Source of the DNA: Alviniconcha marisindica
Taxonomy: Eukaryota; Mollusca; Gastropoda; Provannidae
Direction: 5' to 3'
Length of the DNA: 64,000 bases
NCBI GenBank assembly: GCA_018857735.1
Contig: JABMCL010002216.1
Location: 923,501 to 987,500 of the forward strand
The position numbers and the translations under genes were made by a program. Position 1 is the first letter of the stretch; every line of letters begins with the position of its first letter. The notes beneath the pieces are model-generated. The model was not told the DNA's origin, made no database searches, and saw only the letters and a program-made list of their open reading frames with translations. Below are positions 1 to 11,455 of the stretch, piece by piece.

Positions 1-19
1 AACCCTGCAGATGGAAACG

Positions 20-654
20 TTTCCACATTTTGTACATTTTTTGGCCTTTTATTCTTCTGTGTGGTTCCCCTTAAAAAAAAATAAAAATTAACGGACAAAG
101 TGCATTACAAAATGTTGAATCTGTGGGTACTCACCATATACACGGTGATAAGAGAAATAAGCATGTGTCGGTCATGTTTTGTTGGAATGTTAAGAAAACT
201 CTCACACTAGTTACAGGCAATATTTGCTCGGTGAGTTACAAGCAGTCATGAAGGGAGACTGCAAAACACAACTCGACAATCCCCAAACCCAAGTTCTGGA
301 CACTGGGGAGGTGCATTTTTAAAGCTCCCATATGGCTAAAATGAAAATTTAAAACCAACTTGCAAATTGGTGATGATAATTTCAAAGCGTGTCAAGTTTC
401 CCAAAGATTTGTCATGCAAAAATGGCACATACTCATTTATGCAGAGTGCTTACGCTAATAAGATGGGTGGAAATTCCAGTAACTTAACAGCAAAAGGCAT
501 CTGGCTGGTGTGGAAAAGGACATTTTAGCAGACACAAAAAGAGTTTAAGTAATGGAGGGAATAAGGTGGTTTCTTATAGCAAGTTTTACTGCACACACAC
601 ACACACACGCATGCACGCACACACACACACATTACAACATTCATCAACACTGCT
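20..654 (-). other. 3'UTR of the minus-strand gene
   Basis: This is the non-coding sequence after the TGA at 655-657, running to a poly(A) signal about 600 nt downstream. It contains a short (CA)n tract at about 593-630. The cleavage site is expected roughly 15-30 nt beyond 48, close to the window edge, so the exact end is not visible. Confidence 0.5.
48..53 (-). terminator. Poly(A) signal AATAAA
   Basis: TTTATT on the plus strand reads AATAAA on the minus strand. It is the clearest canonical hexamer after the stop codon. A second A-rich stretch lies at 67-90. Confidence 0.5.
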
Positions 655-3437
655 TCAATCATCATCATCAATACAAATGATCTCCACAACATCATCATCA
701 GAGGCACGCACAACCGTCCAGTCAATGGAAGAACGGACTTGGGCAGAAGACGACTTAGCTCCTTGCAGAGGTGACTTGGGCTCCAGAGGGGGAGGCTTGG
801 ATGGAACAGGACCCCTTGGGGCGGTTGTTGAAGGACTCTGCAGTCTTCCTGGTCCTCGCAGAATGCTGGGGTGGTGCCCACTGCTGTTCTTAGCAGGAGG
901 CTGCTGGTGGAGAAGATGCTTGCTTAGCTGCGTCAGGGGAAGCGCAAGATGTTGAGGTGGGTAGTATTTCTGTCGCACTATGTCGTGCTTGGATGTGTCT
1001 GGTTGTGACGGGCGCTGTTGCTTCGATGACCGTTGCACGGGATGACTGGCGCATGGCTGGAGATCCTGGGGACACGCATCGAGCCGGCTTCGAAGATCCG
1101 GTTGTAAGAAGTTGGGCTGCTGATGAACAGCAGCCACCTGTTTTCGGGTAGGTGCCTGTGTGCACTCCAGCCCAAGAGAGGCAGCTAGCTGTTTGTTGCT
1201 CAGATCTGTTGCACTGTACACAGCACCAATGCTCAGCTGCGACAAGCTGTCATCGTTTACCTTAGCACCACGTACATTTCTGTTTCTGTGCTCTGCCTTT
1301 TCACTCGCTGGCCTGAGAGAAGTAGCTCTTGGGGTCAGGTTGAACATGCTAAGCCGTTTTCGAAGCCCCAAACAATCATCACCAACTGCGGGGGCAGATG
1401 AGCCTGGCACGACTTGTTCCGAAGCACCAACTGGACCCTGCTGCGTTGGCTCCCCAAAGCTGTTCTGCGAAGGGAGCGGCAACAGCGACACAGGCACCAC
1501 ATCGGTTGGAAAAGGCACCGGCTCAGAGGACACTGGCACGCTAGTAGCAGAAGAGGAGGAGTTAGCGGTGTGCAACATTTGAGGCACTGGGCGGTCGGCC
1601 ACCATCCAGGGTGAGGCTGGACAGTGGCCCACAGCCCTGGAAATGGACAAGGGGTAAACTGCATCCGGCTGGCTCTCCGACTTCTGCTGATCGGACTGCT
1701 TGGAGCTGCACGTCTTGGAGTCTTCATCTGAGGAGGAGGAGGCAGTCTGAACAGTGATTTCTTCACTGCTGCTGTCCTCTCTTTCTGGCAGGAGCTGCTT
1801 GCGTCGGCTTTTGGGGCAAGGGCGCAGGTGCCTGGGGAGAGACTTCTGGATTCCACTGGAAGAAGGCTTGGAAGACCTCTGAGCAGAAGCCCCGGTTGGG
1901 CCTCTGGCAGACAAACTTGTCCCCTGGATGTTGGTGTGCTGCGGCGGACCAATCTCTTCCAAAGGAACATACACCAGCTTCTGCGACTCCTGTCCATTTT
2001 CTGTCCAGTTCTTGTTGACCTGCTTCACAAGGAACTTAGGAATAGGACCAAACGAGGAACTCCTCACACAAGATGTGGGGTAGGGGTAGGATGAGTGAGC
2101 ACGATGGTTAGGGTGAGAAGGAGGATTGGGAAGGCTAGGATGCTGGTGGGCAGAAGCTCCCGCACCACAGTGCGTGTTGGAATAACCATCTTGCCCGGCA
2201 TTCTTGTGTTTCTTTTCAAAGAGGGACTGCATGTAAAGCTCCGAATGGTGAGAAATCACAGGCATCTTCTGCACTGTATTGAACATATCCTCAGGAACAT
2301 CCACCTGGGTAATAGATATGTCATCGTCAATGGTTATCTCTTGGTTGACAATTGTCCTCCTCCGCATGGTCCAGCGACGAATCTCCTCTGCACGCAGCCT
2401 GGTGAGTCCCACTGTGCACTTCTTTGTCAGCCGCAGAAGTCTTCGGCTTCTTGTGTTCAAACCTGTCCGTAATGTCTTCACGTACTCTCTCCTTTCTACA
2501 CTGTTGAATTTGAATATATGGCAGTAGCCTGTCACAATGCCTTTCCTCTTTTTGTTCATGATGGGGTAGTCGTTGGTTCTGTGACGGAGTTTGGCACCTC
2601 TCTCATCCTGCATCCGGTTGATGCAGTACTGTTCGATATTGGTAATAGGAGGCACCACCAGGTCGCCTTTCATGTGCTTTTTCAGCCTCTGACCCAAAGG
2701 AGAGGAGAAGTCAATGGCCAAAAGGGAGCCCTGAGTAGTTCGCCGGGCAGCACCACTGTCAAAGATCTCACTCTCACTGGCATCCTCACTGTCAAGGCAC
2801 AAGCTAAGACGTCTTTTAGCTGCCTCCGCACTCTCCCGACTGAGCTGGGAGATGAGGGAGCGGGTGGTGCGAGGGGAGTGAAGGGGCTCACCAGTGATGG
2901 GCCCCTCAACAGCCACTATTTGACAGTCCAGGTCCACTTCACCGTGGTTCTCTGCCTCGTGCTTCAAACGATCAGCGCCAGAGTTGGTCACCAGATCAAG
3001 CTTCTTCAAGAACTCGTCGTGAACCACGCAGCTCGACGGGTGAGCCTCCGGCGACACCCTGCAGCTCCGCTCCGGGGCCCAGTGCGCGTGCAGGGGTCGC
3101 GAGTCATCCCACTCCCACTTGAGCCGCTGCCTTCGCTCTTGGTGCCTGGCCTTGTCCTGGGCAAAGGCCCTGAACATGCGCTGCTGTTTCCGTGTGAAGT
3201 GACCGGAGAAGTTGTTGAGATGATTGTGCTGCACCATCTTGGCTTGGTGATTGCCCGCTGCCCCCACCTTGCCGCCGCTGCTGCCGCCGTTGCTGAAGGG
3301 GACAAACTGACTGATGCAGGATGCTGCACTGCTGCTGCAAGCTTCCTGGTGAAGGTGAAGGAGCTTGTGCTCCTTGAACTGCTTTCTACAGATGCAGCAG
3401 CATAGGCTATCACCCTGGCTCTTGTCCCGAGTCACGT
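655..3437 (-). CDS. Last coding exon of a nuclear-type protein with N-terminal C2HC/UBZ-like finger and C-terminal SUMO-interaction-like motif
   Basis: This exon encodes about 927 residues and ends at a TGA (655-657). It opens after a good acceptor (TTGCTTGGCCTTTCAG, AG at 3438-3439) in phase 1, which matches the phase leaving the exon at 4280-4331. The open frame continues upstream to 3543, but those 35 residues lie in the intron and partly in a repeat, so they are excluded. In the predicted 955-residue chain, residues 41-62 hold Cys-x2-Cys-x12-His-x3-Cys, a C2HC finger resembling UBZ4-type ubiquitin-binding fingers. Residues about 324-389 are strongly basic (KKRK, RRR). Serine/proline/glutamine-rich low complexity follows. 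The chain ends VEIICIDDDD, a hydrophobic core followed by acids, as in SUMO-interaction motifs. A nuclear or chromatin/DNA-repair role is inferred from these features only. The family was not recognised. Coding status is strong: over 900 codons without a stop and exact splice phasing. Confidence 0.85.
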
Positions 3438-3483
3438 CTGAAAGGCCAAGCAAATAATGCCATGATTCATTATTCCGATACGA

Positions 3484-3735
3484 AATCAATGTGCAAAGGG
3501 AGTTAATTAGTGCTTGAAAGACGTTACACAAACACAACAACAAAGACCTGAGTCACCTACAGTAACTTTCACCTGGCGTGTGAGTAAATACAAGGTACAT
3601 AAACTCCACCAGAAGTACATCAACCCAGCTGTTTAAAAACCCTGAGTCACCAACAGTAACTATCGCCTGGCATGCGAGTAAATACAAGGTACACAAACCC
3701 CACCAGAGGTACACCAACCCAGCTGTTTGTTTTTC
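3484..3735 (-). repeat. Foldback/MITE-family fragment in intron 2
   Basis: The segment begins with the same terminal sequence as the inverted-repeat element at 44428-44621 (AATCAA...GGGAGTTAATTAG). It contains a 94-bp tandem duplication (second copy from about 3641) of the internal part. It lies in the 842-bp intron between 3438 and 4279 and creates the false N-terminal extension of the large open frame. The rest of the intron shows nothing else. Confidence 0.6.
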
Positions 3736-4279
3736 ACTGCAACCAACATTCACTGCAAGGAGTATTGCACAGTGGCAGAACTAAGTCTTAACCGTAGCCT
3801 CACTCTTTCCCTTCACTCCACTGTCACTGAAGCAACCAAACTTTTCCTTTGTGTTTTTTTGCACTGCATTAACCCTTTCAACACTGGCTACAAACACTGC
3901 ACACTGCACTGCTTCTGCCCCCCTTGAGGTACAGGCTGTTGACAAGAATGTATCTGGAGTGATCTGTTCATCAAGTAACACTACGGGAAGCATTTTTTAA
4001 ATCAACTGTTGGTTAGCTCGTAACCAGACTTAACATGAAGTTGGTCTTCAGTCACTGGCGGATCAAAATAACTGGGCATGCGGTCAAGCTCAACTGATCC
4101 ATTCATATACAGTACAGTCGGCAGTGGAATAAGACATTTCAGTGGGGCTAGAGGAGAATGGTGCTGGCGGTTCCAGTTGTACCTGTAACTATTTTAAATG
4201 ATTCCATGCATCCATTTTATTCCATCTTCTATAGCAGGCAAATCGAACAAAATGACTACGACCAGCTTTTCAAACTTAC

Positions 4280-4331
4280 CACAGTGATTCCCACCTAAGT
4301 TTTCAGATCCATGCCCTGTGTATGGTGGTGC
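4280..4331 (-). CDS. Middle coding exon (52 nt) of the same gene
   Basis: On the minus strand the acceptor ACTATATTTTCAG precedes the exon and the donor GTG|GTAAGTTTG follows it. The exon is 52 nt: it enters in phase 0 and leaves in phase 1. This is exactly what is needed to join the 33-nt first coding exon (phase 0) to the last exon, which starts with the second base of a codon. It encodes 17 residues (beginning APPYTGHGSE) plus the first base of an Asp codon. Direct splicing of the first exon to the last would hit a stop within two codons, so an exon of this phase is required. Additional exons of length divisible by three cannot be excluded. Confidence 0.72.
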
Positions 4332-4627
4332 CTGAAAATATAGTTAAATAAATTAGGCAGTTTTAGTGGCGTCATTGTAAAGCCCAGCAGCAGTATACAC
4401 TTTCCAACAGACAGACGCAGATGGGCACGGGTGGGGTGGTGGGGGTGGTGGGAGTTGACACCCTGGTCAAATACAGAGGTTTTGTCAGGGTTTTTTTGCT
4501 TGGAAATAGTGCTGAACAAAAGCATACTACTTCATTACATTATCATAATTAAATTAATGAATTCATAATAACTGTGACAGTGTACAGTATGAGCATGACT
4601 ACATCAGTACTTGCTCTCTCTCTCTCT

Positions 4628-5009
4628 GAGAGTGACATCCCCCCCCCCCTTACTGAACATTCTTTATAAGATAAGCACTGACTGCTACCATTTTCTTTTG
4701 CAATACTAGTCGTATGAAATAATCAGATGTTCTACTGCCTTATTTGCTGGTTGCATGCTCATGTGTATAACTGATTGATGTGTGCATGTGTGCATCTGGT
4801 GCTGTGAACATGCTGTTTTGTGTCGAAATTCTCATGTATAAAATTTCACTCACTTATTTATGCCTATATGTATATACATATATAAATGATGCCTGTAATT
4901 TTATGTTTACTCATCAGTAGCTTGGCAAGGACTAGTCAGACAAGTTTTTGACTGAACCTAAACTACAATCATTGTAAAATAAAGTTTTCAAGTTTGAGTT
5001 CTCTCTCTT
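4628..5009 (+). repeat. Interspersed repeat with 3' AATAAAGTTTTC and CT-rich flanks
   Basis: This copy is clearly related to copies at 14537-14786 and 14873-15240. Shared blocks include CTCATGTATAAAATTT and ACTCATCAGTAGCTT, and a closing AATAAAGTTTTC followed by CT repeats. The 3' AATAAA and simple-repeat tail suggest a retroposed transcript or LINE 3' end. No coding part was seen. Confidence 0.6.
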
Positions 5010-5510
5010 GCATACGTGCATGCACACACACACTGTTAATCTGGTGTGTATAGATTTGCAGGAGCTAATTTAGTTATTAACATGGGGGTGTTTTCTTTCT
5101 GGTTTTGCACTATGCCAGTCAACTAAACATAACATATGACTTCAGGAATACCAGGGGAGTTAATTCTGTGACTTTTCCTTTACTGTGACAGTTGCACCCC
5201 CTGATCAGAAGAGCATACTATAAGCTGTGCTTACAACAATAGAGGCAGCAGGTGAAAAAATGTAAATTATCTGACTTGCAAGCTGTCCATGTCAATGATG
5301 GTGGGCAGGGTGGATGCAACTTTAATGACTTTACTGATTCATGAGGATGTTCAAAGCCTGCACTGAAAGTTTCAAATGAAAGGATCATTAAGTGCATGTG
5401 GCTGGATTCAGTACTAAAATCAGAAAGCGTTTATGTCACAATTTTAACCAACTGCCCATCAACAGCAATCAAAACAAAACTTAATCACACTGTTTTCCCA
5501 AACTGCAAGA

Positions 5511-5537
5511 GTGTGTGTGTGTGTGTGTAGTGTGTGT

Positions 5538-5607
<70 letters not shown>
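5511..5607. repeat. (GT)n microsatellite in intron 1
   Basis: About 95 bp of GT/CA dinucleotides with two single-base breaks near 5529 and 5539. The frames it opens (poly-His/Thr) are artefacts. Confidence 0.95.
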
Positions 5608-5608
<1 letters not shown>

Positions 5609-6449
5609 ACATCTGTGTATGAAGGTCAGTGAAAGTGTGTAGTGTCATTTTACATACACACCTAATAATACACAACCATTCATGAACATTCAGTCACACA
5701 TACATGGTAAATTATAAAGAAAATCATACCGGTGATGCATATTTTGAATGGAAGGACAAGACAGGCAACTTGTCCATTGTTGGAAAACTCTCAACAGTCA
5801 TTGCGCTGCCATTCAGTATTCACACAACCACCAGTTTTGCATGACAAGCTCCATTCTGCAACAAAATTTACAGATAATATATATATAATGGAACTGTCAA
5901 ATATAAAATTTATGTGTGGTTATGGTTTGATCAGATAAAATAAGTGAAAATTTGAAAGGTCAGAGACTCACACTGAAAGGATTTATATAATTACTTAAAT
6001 TATTACGTAATCTAGATTTGCATGAAACTGTACAGACAGTCATATTTTAGCAGCATTGAGCATGAGAATGAGTTTTCACAAAAAACAATGTTCAGACCAT
6101 GTAATTAAAAGAGAAACGCTGTAAAGACTAACAGTAACACCCAGTCAACTAGACTGGCTGTATCAGGGCAAAACATTCAGACTAATCAGAGCCTATGAAA
6201 GAGGAAAAAAAATGGTAGGACACTTTTTCCCCCCAGCAGTCACTGTGACTGTTCCAAGGTGGGGAAAAACAAATAAGAGAAGAATGCATCCTCAGGCTGC
6301 TAGCCTTAACAATAAGAAAACCTAACTTATTATCTGCCTTAAATAATTTCAGCAGAATTTAAAAATACTCAGACACCAGTTTCTGTTTTGTTTTTGTTTT
6401 TAAAGAACACTGGTCTTTTTTCAAAACATTGATTTAAAAATATTAAAAA

Positions 6450-6451
6450 AA

Positions 6452-6497
<46 letters not shown>
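6450..6497. repeat. (CA)n microsatellite in intron 1
   Basis: A run of CA dinucleotides. No gene signal lies around it. Confidence 0.95.
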
Positions 6498-6498
<1 letters not shown>

Positions 6499-6689
6499 GT
6501 AATGTACAGCACTTTGCTGGATCAAAATTGCAAATGGGAGTCATTTGAAGTGAGGATGCAAACTGGCCTAAAAACAAAGAAAATACACATACAAACATTT
6601 CCATCAGCAGGTTACGTTTGATTGTTCTGTCAGTATATTTATTTTTACAAAAGTTTATTTTTGCTTCAAATCTGAGATACTCAGCGTGC

Positions 6690-6915
6690 AGCTGTGTTGA
6701 TTTAAACAAAATGTATTCATACATCATAATCATAAGCTCAACAAGAAAGTACAGGAAACACAAAAGCAATATACTTATCTGAGTGTTAGTAACTCTCAGA
6801 TAAGTATATTGCTTTTGTGTTTCCTGTGCCCTGTTACCTATATAGATTAAGTGATAATTACATATGTATACATTTACAATGGCAAGATGGCAAATTACTG
6901 TCAAAAGTCAACAAA
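6690..6915. mobile_element. Small interspersed element containing a perfect 33-bp hairpin
   Basis: The sequence matches the 174-bp insertion at 53227-53400 over most of its length (CATAAGCTCAACAA, AGTACAGGAAACACAAAAGC, GGCAAGATGGCAAATT). It carries an extra inverted duplication: 6751-6783 and 6795-6827 are perfect reverse complements separated by 11 nt. It codes for nothing recognisable. Confidence 0.6.
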
Positions 6916-7113
6916 ACAAACCAAAAGCCAAAAAGACACAACAACAAAACTGGGGAGTGGGGGGTGGGGGGTGGGGGGGGGGTAGTATATAACTAACTGA
7001 ATGGTCTAATGATTATTGATCTGTGAGAGAGAGGGGGTGGGGGGGGGGGGGGTAAAGCATGTACTTCTTCACTAGTATTTATAATAAACACATTTAAGCA
7101 GACTTTTACAGAT

Positions 7114-7270
7114 TTGCAGCTGTGTTGCTTTGCTCTTTAACAATGAGGAGTACAAAATGGCTGGCCTGGGATGTATTTAATATTTTGTGAAAGGACTGTA
7201 ACTCCTCTTTACCAACTTCAGCGAAAGAAAGTACATGGAGTCACATCTGATAGCCGCATGAAACCAGACA
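7114..7270 (+). repeat. 157-bp repeat, copy 1 (intron 1)
   Basis: Nearly identical to 8028-8184 at a constant offset of 914 bp with only a few substitutions. No target duplication was visible around this copy. Confidence 0.8.
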
Positions 7271-7765
7271 ATGAATGAAATTCAAAGCTTGGAACTCTGA
7301 ACTACTTCAACTGAAAGACTGTCACTCTAAACTGCCCTATAAACTGCATTCGACAGATTACCTACAGGCTCTGTAATGTCACGCTGCCACTGACACCTCC
7401 CTCTTCCCCGCCCCCCTCAATCAAAATGTCTAAACTTCAAGCTCTATACCCAGGTTCACCCCAGATTCATGAACTAGTTTAGTAGTTATGGTCATGCGTG
7501 TATATGGTATGATAAAATCTGTTTACCCCAAAACCTGTCTGGGGTAATACTAATAGTAATACACAGGGTAAAAATGAGTAATTTGAGGCAAAAAGAGTAA
7601 CCCTTGACATTAAATATTCTAGTCTGAGACTGTGATACCATGCATGGAATTGGATATTCTCAAAATGCAAAAAGGCAGGGTTTCAGAGACCACCAGGCCA
7701 GGAAATGGTGAAGAGTAAGCCCTGTGTCACCTGAAACCTTATTGAGCATTGTGTATGTGTATGTG

Positions 7766-7796
<31 letters not shown>

Positions 7797-8024
7797 GGGG
7801 GGGGGGGGGGGGGGAGGGGGAGCTTCTACTTGCATTAAAACTAATAAAAGTTCAAGCTAAACTAGGATGAATAAACATTTTCACTGTTAAAAGTAAGTAC
7901 TGTTTCGGAATACCTGTGTACAACTTCATATCTTGATGAACTCAACTTCATTTCATACAGTCTGGTATCATGCAATCACAAATAAGACAAATGATAGTAC
8001 AGCGGCCCATTAAGTGTGATGCAT

Positions 8025-8182
8025 GTGTTGCAGCTGTGTTGCTTTGCTCTTTAACAATGAGGAGTACAAAATGGCTGGCCTGGAATGTATTTAATACTTT
8101 GTGAAAGGACTGTAACTCTTCTTTACCAACTTCAGCGAAAGAAAGTACATGGAGTCACATCTGATGGCCGCATGAAACCAGA
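8025..8182 (+). mobile_element. 157-bp repeat, copy 2, with flanking 17-bp direct repeats
   Basis: The copy of 7114-7270 is bounded by CATTAAGTGTGATGCAT (8008-8024) and CATTAAGTGCAATGCAT (8183-8199), 15 of 17 bases alike. That is a target-site duplication typical of retroposition. The element is non-coding. Confidence 0.65.
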
Positions 8183-8989
8183 CATTAAGTGCAATGCATT
8201 GCTACTTCTCTATACACATTTTGCTGACATTTACTGATTTAGACATAATCTGACATGTTTTCACAAAAAAGTGTAAAGATACACATATACATCATTATTA
8301 CATAGTTACATTTTATAACGTCACTGCTTAACAACATATTCTTTCATGGTATCAGAAATCCAGTGCAAAATATTTGCAATTACCTGTAATAACTGTTGTT
8401 TGTTGTTTTTTCTTCTTCTACTCAGTTCTAGATTCTTTTTTCTTTTCTTTCTTCACTCAGTCATTTGGGTACATGTTAGACATAACCTGTCTTTCAGTTT
8501 TCATCCACACAGAGAATTAACTCTGTGCATTGATGCAGTCATTTGCAAAAGTTTAAGACAAGATATGATTTTCAAGCTTTTTTATACTATGATGTCAGAT
8601 TATCTAATTTCATGTTATTATTGCATCATCCAATTTGGGTTGAAGATGAATATAAGGAAAGAAAAAGGACGTTTTAGAGAGCGTGTGAGATGGGGGAGAA
8701 AAAAATTATAAATCAAAAAACACAAACAGAAACAAAAGAAACTTTCACATGTCATCACTTTTCAAATTGTGTTGAATTATGCTTTTGGTGAAATAAACAT
8801 CTGGTATGAAGGCCAAAAAAATAATATGCTGTTTTGTCAAATTTATTTATAATTTTATAAAAATCATGTCTGGTCTTAACTTTTGCAAATGACTGTACTT
8901 CAAAAATGTCTTTTGTTGGACAAAAATTCTGTTTTGGCATCAGAATCTATTAAAAAATATTGTCAATAACCTCTCTCTCTCTCTCACAC

Positions 8990-9048
8990 ACACTCACACA
9001 AACACACACAGCAGAAACACTAATACACACACACAGCAGAAACACTAA

Positions 9049-9103
<55 letters not shown>
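8990..9103. repeat. CA-rich block with an ACACAGCAGAAACACTAA minirepeat
   Basis: Three occurrences of CAGCAGAAACACTAA separated by CA tracts, the last a pure (CA)n of about 50 bp. Confidence 0.8.
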
Positions 9104-9104
<1 letters not shown>

Positions 9105-9939
9105 CAGAAACACTAACAGTCATGTAAATATGTTGGTTTTTCACATGACATGTCAATAATCTCTCTCTGATGATGCACCCAATCCCCAGTTTGGTTACAA
9201 AAAGTTCAGAAGATCTTCCAGACAAACTTTAGTGAAAAAGTTTAACACAGCAATCCAGTCTTTTTGCAAGACATTCTGACTCATGTTATCCCGAGTCTGA
9301 AAGGCTGTACTATCAAAGTTAAGTCACAGAAGCCTGAGACTGAGAGGATCAGTAGTTCTGAGAATATAGCATAAACTAGAACTACAAACAGTCATACTTT
9401 GATTATGAACTTTCAATGTGACCTTGACCTTGCAGCAAAGCAGTGTTTTCACATGAAACTCCAGCTCCACTACACTTCAGATTATTATTTAACATGAAAA
9501 TGATAATGAGTGAGTCAAGACTGTAAACTGTGGGATGATTTTACATGCTTCGTGTAATTCATGAATTCATCTGATGTTGCAGTCAGGCAAATCTTACAGT
9601 TACATACCAAAAACAGAATACCAATTGCCTGAGATTGCATCTTGAATAAGAATACAAAGTTAGTGCCCCTTTGTTTGATTCACAAGCATAATTTACATTA
9701 ATTTCTCAAATAAAGACATTAAAATAATGTAACGTCTTAACAAATTTGCCCCAATACTTTCTGGCTATTGTCAAGGCCTGGAGAGGAAAAAAATCAAACA
9801 CCATCACCACCACAAATGTGACCCCTGTTGTATAAATGTCAGTTGTCATGAGGTTGTCATGATCATGAATGAGGCTCATCTTCCTAATCCCAATGACCAT
9901 CCCTTCCTCTCATCTGCAGAGTTATACAGATAAACACAC

Positions 9940-10230
9940 AGCCTCACAGGCACACTACGCATGTGGCTTCAAACAAAGTGACAATGTAAACTGGTGCATG
10001 GTCTTATGGTGCACACAGAACTTGCACTGAGACCCCAGCAGTTTCATGTGGCATCAGCCATGTACCACCCAAACAGTGCCATAAGTAAACCACTTTATAG
10101 AATATACAAAACAAGCTATATAAAGTCACTCATTTGGAATCACATGGGACAACAGCACAGTGAGTCTGCTCAAGAACAGAGAATAGCACTATGCAAAAAT
10201 TAAAAACAATCAATAATAATAATAACTTGT
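9940..10230 (+). mobile_element. SINE family B copy, 5'-truncated
   Basis: Matches the bodies of the copies at 37504-38150 and 58690-59071: ATGGTGCACACAGAAC, CAGCAGTTTCATGTGGCA, and the tail with AGTGAGTCTGCTC and AATAGCRCTAT followed by A/AAT repeats. The tRNA-like head is missing. It lies in intron 1 of the minus-strand gene. Confidence 0.65.
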
Positions 10231-11113
10231 TCTCATCTGATCTACACACACCAATCCACATGTGGCATCAGCAAATGAATAGCCAGCTGATAATGAAAAA
10301 CCCTAACCAACTGTACACAGTTCACAACTCATTTCTCAGGGAAAACTATGTTTAAAAAAGTAATCAAAACCAAATTAAAAAAATAGCCAGTGTTGCTATC
10401 TTCTTCCCTGTACACTGATTCTGGTTTACAGGGAACACTGTAGCAGTGTAGGTCAATAGTAAGTCTTCTTCACACACTATTTTGGCTTTGGAAGTGGCTG
10501 CTCCATTTTAACAAACACACACCCACACCCACTATTCACAGTATGCATTTTGAGGCCAGAACTGTCTTGGGTTGTGGGAACAGCATACTATATGCGGCTG
10601 CTCTCACTGTTATTCAACACCTCACTGCCTGCCCCTATGCAGGCATTCACTAATGTTGCGTGGTAACCATATCAAGTATTATATGTACACTAGTGGTGTA
10701 CACTAAGCTGCACGTGCAAAACTACGCTACTAGAAAGCGCTGGTTGCCAGTGCATCGTGCATCTTTTTCACTTTGGTGATTGATATTCATGACTCAAGGT
10801 GAAACGGTCAAAAACAGCGGTTTGGCAATTCATATTCAATGCTTACTGTATAGATCAGTTCCCAGTGACTGCTTATATTTAACCTTGTGCCTCAGTTTTG
10901 TCATAAAAATTGTCATTTATGACATTGCAAGCCGATGATCATTTTACTCACTACGTCACACGAGGCGCCCTCCATTGCTGACGTTTTACCTTTACGTCGT
11001 ATCTCTGTAACACAACATATTAAAATGTACGTAACTCTAAGCCCAGGTTAACATTTCTCAAACCCTAAAATTAAGTGCCCCAGGTTTAGAATGGAGATTT
11101 AATACCAGCATAC

Positions 11114-11146
11114 CTGTTCAAGAATGCGTGACTGACGGCTCACCAT
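11114..11146 (-). CDS. First coding exon with predicted start codon (MVSRQSRILEQ)
   Basis: An ATG at 11144-11146 (minus) sits in a good context (GGAAAATGG). It reads 11 codons to a consensus donor, GAACAG|GTATGC (GT at 11112-11113), ending in phase 0. The first intron would then be about 6.8 kb. The start was chosen because it lies just downstream of a CpG-rich, promoter-like stretch and its phase fits the next exon. The short length makes this call less secure than the large exon. Confidence 0.6.
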
Positions 11147-11285
11147 TTTCCGACCACAGATGCATGCAAGCAATGACCGCTCCCTTTCTTTCCACATGAA
11201 CTATTTCACAAAAACTAACATAGGCATTCCGAAAAAACCCATTTTAAACACATTAACCATGTGTTTTGGTGGACTTGCCTTTATA
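11147..11285 (-). promoter_or_regulatory. Probable 5'UTR and TATA-like core promoter
   Basis: The minus strand reads CTTATAAAGGC, with TATAAA at 11280-11285. That would place transcription initiation near 11250 and give a 5'UTR of about 100 nt before the ATG at 11146. The motif match is direct. The promoter role is inferred from its position upstream of the first coding exon. Confidence 0.35.
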
Positions 11286-11367
11286 AGACAGGACTAACGA
11301 ATGTGTACTCGCTAACGACAGCGTAAAGACGTGGATTTTTTCTCTTTTCCCGTCGTCGGACAAATCA

Positions 11368-11455
11368 AAGATGGCGGGTCTAGGAGGACTCATTGCTTTG
11401 AGGATTGCCTTCAAAGAGTCGAAGGCGTTTAGATTTGCAAGAGTGACGTCACGTG
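11368..11455. promoter_or_regulatory. CpG-rich promoter motifs: YY1-like AAGATGGCGG, CRE and E-box
   Basis: AAGATGGCGG at 11368-11377 (plus) matches the YY1 initiator-type element. TGACGTCA at 11444-11451 is a perfect palindromic cAMP-response element. It overlaps CACGTG at 11450-11455, a canonical E-box. The surrounding 300 bp is CpG-richer than the AT-rich intron. These sites lie 220-310 bp upstream of the first coding exon of the minus-strand gene and could also serve a divergent transcript. Confidence 0.45.

Noticed and set aside
2518..3405. 295-codon plus-strand frame opposite the large exon
   Set aside because: It is antisense to a well-supported coding exon and lacks domain or splice evidence. 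Shadow frames of this kind are common opposite GC-rich coding sequence.
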